NCBI GenBank assembly: GCA_046597185.1
Contig: JBKJLF010000533.1
Location: 1 to 8,425, forward strand
From: CAMBDR01 sp046597185
GTDB taxonomy: Bacteria > Pseudomonadota > Gammaproteobacteria > Burkholderiales > Burkholderiaceae_D
DNA length: 8,425 bases
Direction: 5' to 3'
Shown here: positions 5,601-8,425 of the stretch, in pieces
Position numbering within the stretch: the first letter of the stretch is position 1
Layout of the letters: each line of letters starts with the position of its first letter
Made by a program: the position numbers and the translations under genes
The notes under the pieces: generated by a model
What the model was told of the DNA's origin: nothing
Seen by the model: only the letters and a program-made list of their open reading frames with translations
Database searches by the model: none

Positions 5601-8425
5601 ACAATACCGCAGGCGGTGACAACAACAGCGATACGATCAGCGGCGCGACGGCTGACTTCAGCCAGTTTGGCGGCGGTTCAGCCGTGGCCATGAGCAACAG
5701 CAGCGGCACTTGGACCGCCACCTATACCATTGTGGCTGGTGCCATCGATACCACCAGCCGCAATGTCAGCGTCACGGCCAGCGACAATGCCGGTAATACC
5801 ACCACCACCGCCGATACCACCAATGCCACGGTGGACAACATCGCGCCCACCGTTACCGATGGCAACATCAGCATCAGCGGTGCCTCAGGTACGAGCGGTG
5901 CGTTCAAGATCGGTGACACCGTCACCGTTACCTGGAACAATACCGCAGGCGGCGACAACAATACTGACACCATCAGTAGCGCCACCGCCGACTTTAGCCA
6001 GTTTGGCGGCGGTGCAGCGGTCGCCATGAGCAACAGCAGCGGTTCCTGGACTGCCAGTTACACCATTGTGGCCGGCGCGATTGACACCACCAGCCGCAAT
6101 GTCAGCGTCACCGCAACGGATAATGCAGGCAACACCACCACCACCGCCGATGCCAGCAACGCCACGGTGGATAACATCGTGCCCGTCGTTACCGATGCCA
6201 ATATCAGCATTGCCGGTGGCACCGGCGCGGGCGGTTCCTATAAGGTCGGCGATACCGTTACCGTCACCTGGAATAACACCGCCGGTGGCGAAAACAACAC
6301 CGACACCATCGGCGGCGTCACGGTGGATTTCAGTGAGTTTGGCGGGGGTGCCGCCGTGGTGGCCAGCAATAGCAGTAATACCTGGACCGCCACCTATACG
6401 ATTGTTGCCGGGGCCTTGAATGCCACTAACCGTAACGTATCGTTGACGGTAGCGGACAACGCGGGCAACACCACCCTGACCGCAGATGGCACCAATGCCA
6501 CCGTCAACAATATTGCTCCTACCGTTACCGACGGCAACATCAGTATTTCGGGAGGCACTGGCACCGGTGGTGCTTATAAAATTGGCGACACCGTCACCGT
6601 TACCTGGAACAACACCGCAGGTGGCGACAACAATGCCAGCATTGGCGGGGTGACAGTTGATTTTACTGAGTTTGGCGGCGGTGCGGCAGTGGCGGCTACC
6701 AATAGCAGCAACACCTGGACTGCGAGCTATGTCATTGTTGCCGGGGCTATCGACACTACCAGCCGCAATGTTTCCGTCACTGCGACAGATGGCACCGTGG
6801 GCAATTTCCGCACCACCCAGGACGGCACCAATGCCACGGTGGATAACGTCGCTCCCGTTCTGACCAATGGCAACATCAGCATCAGCGGCGCTTCTGGCAC
6901 CGGCGGGGCGTTCAAAGTTGGCGATACCGTCACCGTCACCTGGGACAATACCGCAGGCGGTGACAATAACAGCGACACGATTAGCAGCGCCACGGCCGAC
7001 TTTAGCCAGTTTGGCGGCGGAGCAGCGGTGGCGATGAGCAACAGCAGCGGCACCTGGACCGCCAGCTATACCATCGTTACTGGCGCGATTGACACCACCA
7101 GCCGCAACGTCAGCGTGACCGCACTCGATAACGCAGGCAACACCACCACCACCGCCGATACCAGCAACGCCACCGTGGATAGCATTGCCCCCACCGTGAC
7201 CGATGGCAACATCAGCATCAGCGGTGCATCCGGCACTGGCGGCGTATTCAAAATTGGCGACACCGTTACCGTCACCTGGAACAATACCGCAGGCGGTGAC
7301 AACAACACTGACACCATTAGCGGTGCGACGGCTGATTTTAGCCAATTTGGCGGCGGCGCAGCGGTGGCCATGAGCAATAGCAGCGGCACCTGGACCGCCA
7401 CTTATACCATCGTGGCTGGCTCGATTGACACCACCAGCCGCAATGTCAGCGTCACGGCCAGCGACAACGCAGGCAATACCACCACCACGGCCGATGGTAG
7501 CAACGCCAGCGTCGATAACATCGCCCCCGTCCTGACCAATGGCAATATTAGCATCAGCGGCGCTACTGGCACCGACGGGGCGTTCAAGATTGGCGACACC
7601 GTGACTGTCACCTGGAACAATACCGCAGGCGGTGACAACAACACTGACACCATCAGCGGTGCAACGGCTGATTTTAGCCAGTTTGGCGGCGGTGCAGCGG
7701 TGGCCATGAGCAACAGCAGCGGCACCTGGACGGCCAGCTATACCATCGTGGCCGGCGCGATAGACACCACCAGCCGTAACGTCAGCGTCACCGCCAGCGA
7801 TAATGCAGGCAATACCACCACCACGGCCGATACCAGCAACGCCACCGTGGATAGCATCGCCCCCACCGTCACCGATGGCAACATCAGCATCAGCGGGGCA
7901 TCTGGTACGGGCGGCGTCTTCAAGATTGGCGATACCGTTACCGTCACCTGGAACAATACCGCAGGCGGCGACAACAACACCGACACCATCAGCGGCGCGA
8001 CCGCTGACTTTAGCCAGTTTGGCGGCGGTGCCGCAGTGGCGATGAGCAATAGCAGCGGCACCTGGAGCGCCACTTATACCATCGTCGCTGGCGCGATTGA
8101 CACCACCAGCCGCAACGTCAGCGTCACAGTCAGCGATAACGCAGGCAATACCGCCACCACGGCCGATGGCAGCAACGCCAGCGTCGATAACATCGCCCCC
8201 ACCGTTACCGATGGCAACATCAGCATCAGCGGCGCTACGGGCACTGGTGGCGCATTCAAGATTGGCGATACCGTCACCGTCACCTGGAACAATACCGCAG
8301 GTGGTGACAACAACACGGACACCATCAGCAGCGCCACGGCGGACTTTAGCCAGTTTGGCGGCGGCGCAGCGGTGGCCATGAGTAATAGCAGCGGCACCTG
8401 GACGGCGAGCTATACCATTTTGGCT
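2630..8425 (+). CDS. Giant DUF4347 / Ig-like repeat surface protein, C-terminus beyond the window
   Basis: The frame runs 1932 codons with no stop to the right edge. Domains in order: a basic N-terminus with a LEPR-like LESRIVFDGA at residues 36-45; DUF4347 at about 95-245; a beta-helix-like region at about 262-631 with a glycine-rich insert; one bacterial Ig-like domain at about 632-736; then Ig-like repeats of 111-112 residues from 737 on, ten complete and one cut. There is no cleavable signal peptide, which with the LEPR-like motif and DUF4347 suits type I secretion of a large adhesin-like protein. The C-terminal signal that would prove this is not in view. The product is poor in charged residues, rich in Gly, Thr, Ser, Asn and Asp, and has a single cysteine (Cys193). 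It lies directly downstream of, and overlaps, the sulfotransferase gene. Likely role: a surface or extracellular fibre for adhesion or biofilm (inference). Confidence 0.93.
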   Translation, partial: MKTPSKSHARKGAPMPTANAFVTSEALRPRRSMVALESRIVFDGAMASSVHQDSQGMGDAGGVDRSHVTAPAVTEQRNLFDARTISLAAPSAVKSILFVDSRLPDYQQIAAASKDGVKVVILDKNQDGVLQIANVLKDFQGLESISIASHGDSGVLLLGNAALHGNDFDQYSAQLHTIGAALKAQGEILLYGCNVGAGSAGQAFLASLASTTGAVIGASNDDTGGTARGGNWDLEISTGTLHSTPVLDTQQLTSYDHLLQTVSASTLAELISYISGSGLSGGKNVNNNGADDVITLTADITFTATSNTLAITSDSSHSLTIVGGNHFISGANLTQVLNVASGATVELQNITIKNGFLTGAGGNAVTSGGGVGGKGGDSLGAGIYNAGTLTISGSTISGNKAAGGGGAGGWQSGYGGGGGGGGGFGTTFGGAGGSSYDGNRAAGAASAGTGGKGGGNDASYGGKGGTTSGGAGGDASGVNASTTKGGAGGTASSGGGNAIGGGGGGIGSYTTGGRGGNSVGAIYNAGGTLTITTTTFSDNIGAGGGGGGGSQSGAFAGNGGNGGYGIGGIWVAAGTARFDSGSYTSLTGASNVGGGGIGGKASGGANVNGTTQTGAAKLVSGGTLDNNYTPADTTPPTVSSITLSDSTLKVGETATVTFVFSEAVSGFTSADITAPNGSITSLTTSDSITYTATYTPDTNVEDALNVITVDTVGVKDAATNAGTTTKDSANFTIDTKAPTVTDAQLSISGASGTSGAFKTGDTVTATWNNTAGGDNNSDISSATADFSQFGGGAAVAMSNSSGSWTASYTIVAGAIDTTNRNVSVTATDSATNTTTTADGSNATVDNAAPTVTNANISISGASGTGGAFKIGDTVTATWNNTAGGDNNSDTISSATVDFSQFGGGAAVAMSNSSGTWTATYTIVAGAIDTTSRNVSVTASDNAGNVTTTADATNATVDNVAPTVTNGNISISGASGTGGAFKIGDTVTATWNNTAGGDNNSDTISGATADFSQFGGGSAVAMSNSSGTWTATYTIVAGAIDTTSRNVSVTASDNAGNTTTTADTTNATVDNIAPTVTDGNISISGASGTSGAFKIGDTVTVTWNNTAGGDNNTDTISSATADFSQFGGGAAVAMSNSSGSWTASYTIVAGAIDTTSRNVSVTATDNAGNTTTTADASNATVDNIVPVVTDANISIAGGTGAGGSYKVGDTVTVTWNNTAGGENNTDTIGGVTVDFSEFGGGAAVVASNSSNTWTATYTIVAGALNATNRNVSLTVADNAGNTTLTADGTNATVNNIAPTVTDGNISISGGTGTGGAYKIGDTVTVTWNNTAGGDNNASIGGVTVDFTEFGGGAAVAATNSSNTWTASYVIVAGAIDTTSRNVSVTATDGTVGNFRTTQDGTNATVDNVAPVLTNGNISISGASGTGGAFKVGDTVTVTWDNTAGGDNNSDTISSATADFSQFGGGAAVAMSNSSGTWTASYTIVTGAIDTTSRNVSVTALDNAGNTTTTADTSNATVDSIAPTVTDGNISISGASGTGGVFKIGDTVTVTWNNTAGGDNNTDTISGATADFSQFGGGAAVAMSNSSGTWTATYTIVAGSIDTTSRNVSVTASDNAGNTTTTADGSNASVDNIAPVLTNGNISISGATGTDGAFKIGDTVTVTWNNTAGGDNNTDTISGATADFSQFGGGAAVAMSNSSGTWTASYTIVAGAIDTTSRNVSVTASDNAGNTTTTADTSNATVDSIAPTVTDGNISISGASGTGGVFKIGDTVTVTWNNTAGGDNNTDTISGATADFSQFGGGAAVAMSNSSGTWSATYTIVAGAIDTTSRNVSVTVSDNAGNTATTADGSNASVDNIAPTVTDGNISISGATGTGGAFKIGDTVTVTWNNTAGGDNNTDTISSATADFSQFGGGAAVAMSNSSGTWTASYTILA
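2735..2764 (+). other. LEPR-like N-terminal motif of the giant protein
   Basis: LESRIVFDGA at residues 36-45 matches the LEPR-x-LFDGA-type motif that sits near the N-terminus of many very large repetitive exported proteins of proteobacteria. Here the usual Pro is Ser. It follows a basic stretch (RPRRS) and a Met-Val-Ala. Its role is not established; the position near the N-terminus and lack of a Sec signal are typical. Confidence 0.6.
2912..3364 (+). other. DUF4347 domain
   Basis: Residues about 95-245 show the DUF4347 pattern: SILFVDSRLPDYQQI strand and helix, VVILD strand, ISIASHGDSG with His150, ILLYGCNVGAG with Cys193, then FLASLASTTGAVIGASND and a closing GGNWDLE. The strand-HG...strand-GC layout recalls clan CD cysteine peptidases (caspase/CHAT-like), in which a His after one strand and a Cys after the next form the dyad. 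That relation is inferred from pattern only. In giant exported proteins this domain sits near the N-terminus, and its biochemical role is not known to me. Confidence 0.85.
3413..4522 (+). other. Beta-helix-like region with PGRS-like glycine-rich insert
   Basis: Residues about 262-631 begin with strand-rich sequence that reads like parallel beta-helix rungs (ITLTADITFTA, LTIVGGNHFISG, VELQNITIKNG, then GAGIYNAGTLTISGSTISGN). The last resembles Pmp-type/beta-helix rungs. From about 3700 to 4290 the frame is dominated by Gly-Gly-x triplets with Ala, Ser and Asn, including runs of up to seven or so glycines. The rung motif YNAGGTLTIT returns near 4197, so the glycine-rich stretch looks like an insert or long loops between rungs. 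A second glycine-rich part reaches about 4500. Confidence 0.65.
4523..4837 (+). other. Single bacterial Ig-like domain preceding the repeat array
   Basis: Residues about 632-736 start with DTTPPTVSSITLSDSTLKVG and continue with ATVTFVFSEAVSGF, YTATYTPD and NFTIDTKAP. This is the pattern of bacterial Ig-like (Big_12/13-type) domains common in large adhesins. It differs clearly from the following repeats and may cap the array. Confidence 0.75.
4838..8425 (+). repeat. Tandem array of 333-336 bp coding repeats (Ig-like domains), 10 complete plus 1 partial
   Basis: Units begin at 4838, 5171, 5507, 5843, 6179, 6515, 6851, 7187, 7523, 7859 and 8195. The first is 333 bp (it lacks the Thr in the DNNSDTIS segment) and the next nine are exactly 336 bp (112 residues). 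The eleventh is cut after 231 bp. The consensus unit opens PTVTDGNISISGASG, continues FKIGDTVTVTWNNTAGG, DNNTDTIS, ATADFSQFGGGAAVA, SSGTWTATYTIVAGAID, TTSRNVSVTASDNAGN and ends NATVDNIA. Strand-loop spacing with one conserved Trp pair and a closing DNAGN turn suits an Ig-like beta sandwich. The Asp/Asn-rich loop could bind calcium (inference). Units five and six are the most divergent. The array continues past the window. Confidence 0.95.
6851..8425 (+). repeat. Two-unit (672 bp) higher-order pattern in the last units
   Basis: Units starting at 6851 and 7523 share PVLTNGNIS, WTASYTI and the ending TSNATVDSI. Units starting at 7187 and 7859 share PTVTDGNIS, GGVFK, W(T/S)ATYTI and the ending GSNASVDNI. 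The partial unit at 8195 again has WTASYTI and GATG, as in the unit at 7523. Alternation of two unit types implies duplication of a pair, not only of single units. Confidence 0.75.

Noticed and set aside
5885..7345. A 486-codon open frame on the minus strand
   Set aside because: It is antisense to the repeat array and its product is itself periodic Gly/Ala/Val sequence with the same 112-residue period. It is a by-product of the codon bias of the forward repeats.
5050..8397. A ladder of about 107-111-codon minus-strand ORFs spaced 336 bp apart
   Set aside because: They repeat with the period of the forward units and each starts at the complement of the same conserved ACCATNGT segment. They are shadows, not genes.
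4838..8425. CRISPR array
   Set aside because: The repeats are 336 bp, contiguous and coding, with no short-repeat/spacer alternation.

Overview
The window looks like an accessory region of a Gram-negative bacterium, most likely a proteobacterium. The GC content is moderate, by eye somewhat above 50%. The gene set (a DUF4347 giant surface protein with a LEPR-like N-terminus, a Sulfotransfer_3-type enzyme, a DUF6916-like protein) is familiar from gamma- and betaproteobacteria. The species cannot be named from this sequence alone.

Layout. On the left, two genes run leftward. A GNAT-family N-acetyltransferase (1093 to 521) overlaps by 8 bases a downstream aspartyl/asparaginyl beta-hydroxylase-like 2-oxoglutarate oxygenase (528 to beyond position 1, so its C-terminus is missing). 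A roughly 90-base divergent promoter region (1094-1184) separates them from a rightward gene for a small DUF6916-like protein (1185-1496). A 288-base stretch without a confident gene follows (1497-1784). It holds a strong Shine-Dalgarno-like GGAGG, a small stem-loop and short ORFs. Next is a sulfotransferase (1785-2633), whose stop codon overlaps the start of the next gene in an ATGA junction.

From 2630 to the right edge (8425) there is one uninterrupted reading frame of 1932 codons that does not end in the window. It encodes a giant, probably secreted or cell-surface protein. In order it has a LEPR-like N-terminal motif, a DUF4347 domain with a His/Cys pair, a beta-helix-like region with a very glycine-rich insert, one bacterial Ig-like domain, and then a tandem array of 111-112-residue Ig-like repeats. 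Ten repeats are complete and an eleventh is cut by the window end. The last five units show a two-unit (672 bp) higher-order pattern. Neighbouring units share protein sequence but differ at many third codon positions.

How the parts may work together (inference). A giant Asp/Asn/Thr/Ser-rich repeat protein lies beside three enzymes of group-transfer or hydroxylation chemistry: sulfotransferase, acetyltransferase and Asp/Asn hydroxylase. The sulfotransferase is translationally coupled to the giant gene. A surface-protein (or attached glycan) modification locus is therefore a reasonable hypothesis, but nothing in the sequence proves the substrates.
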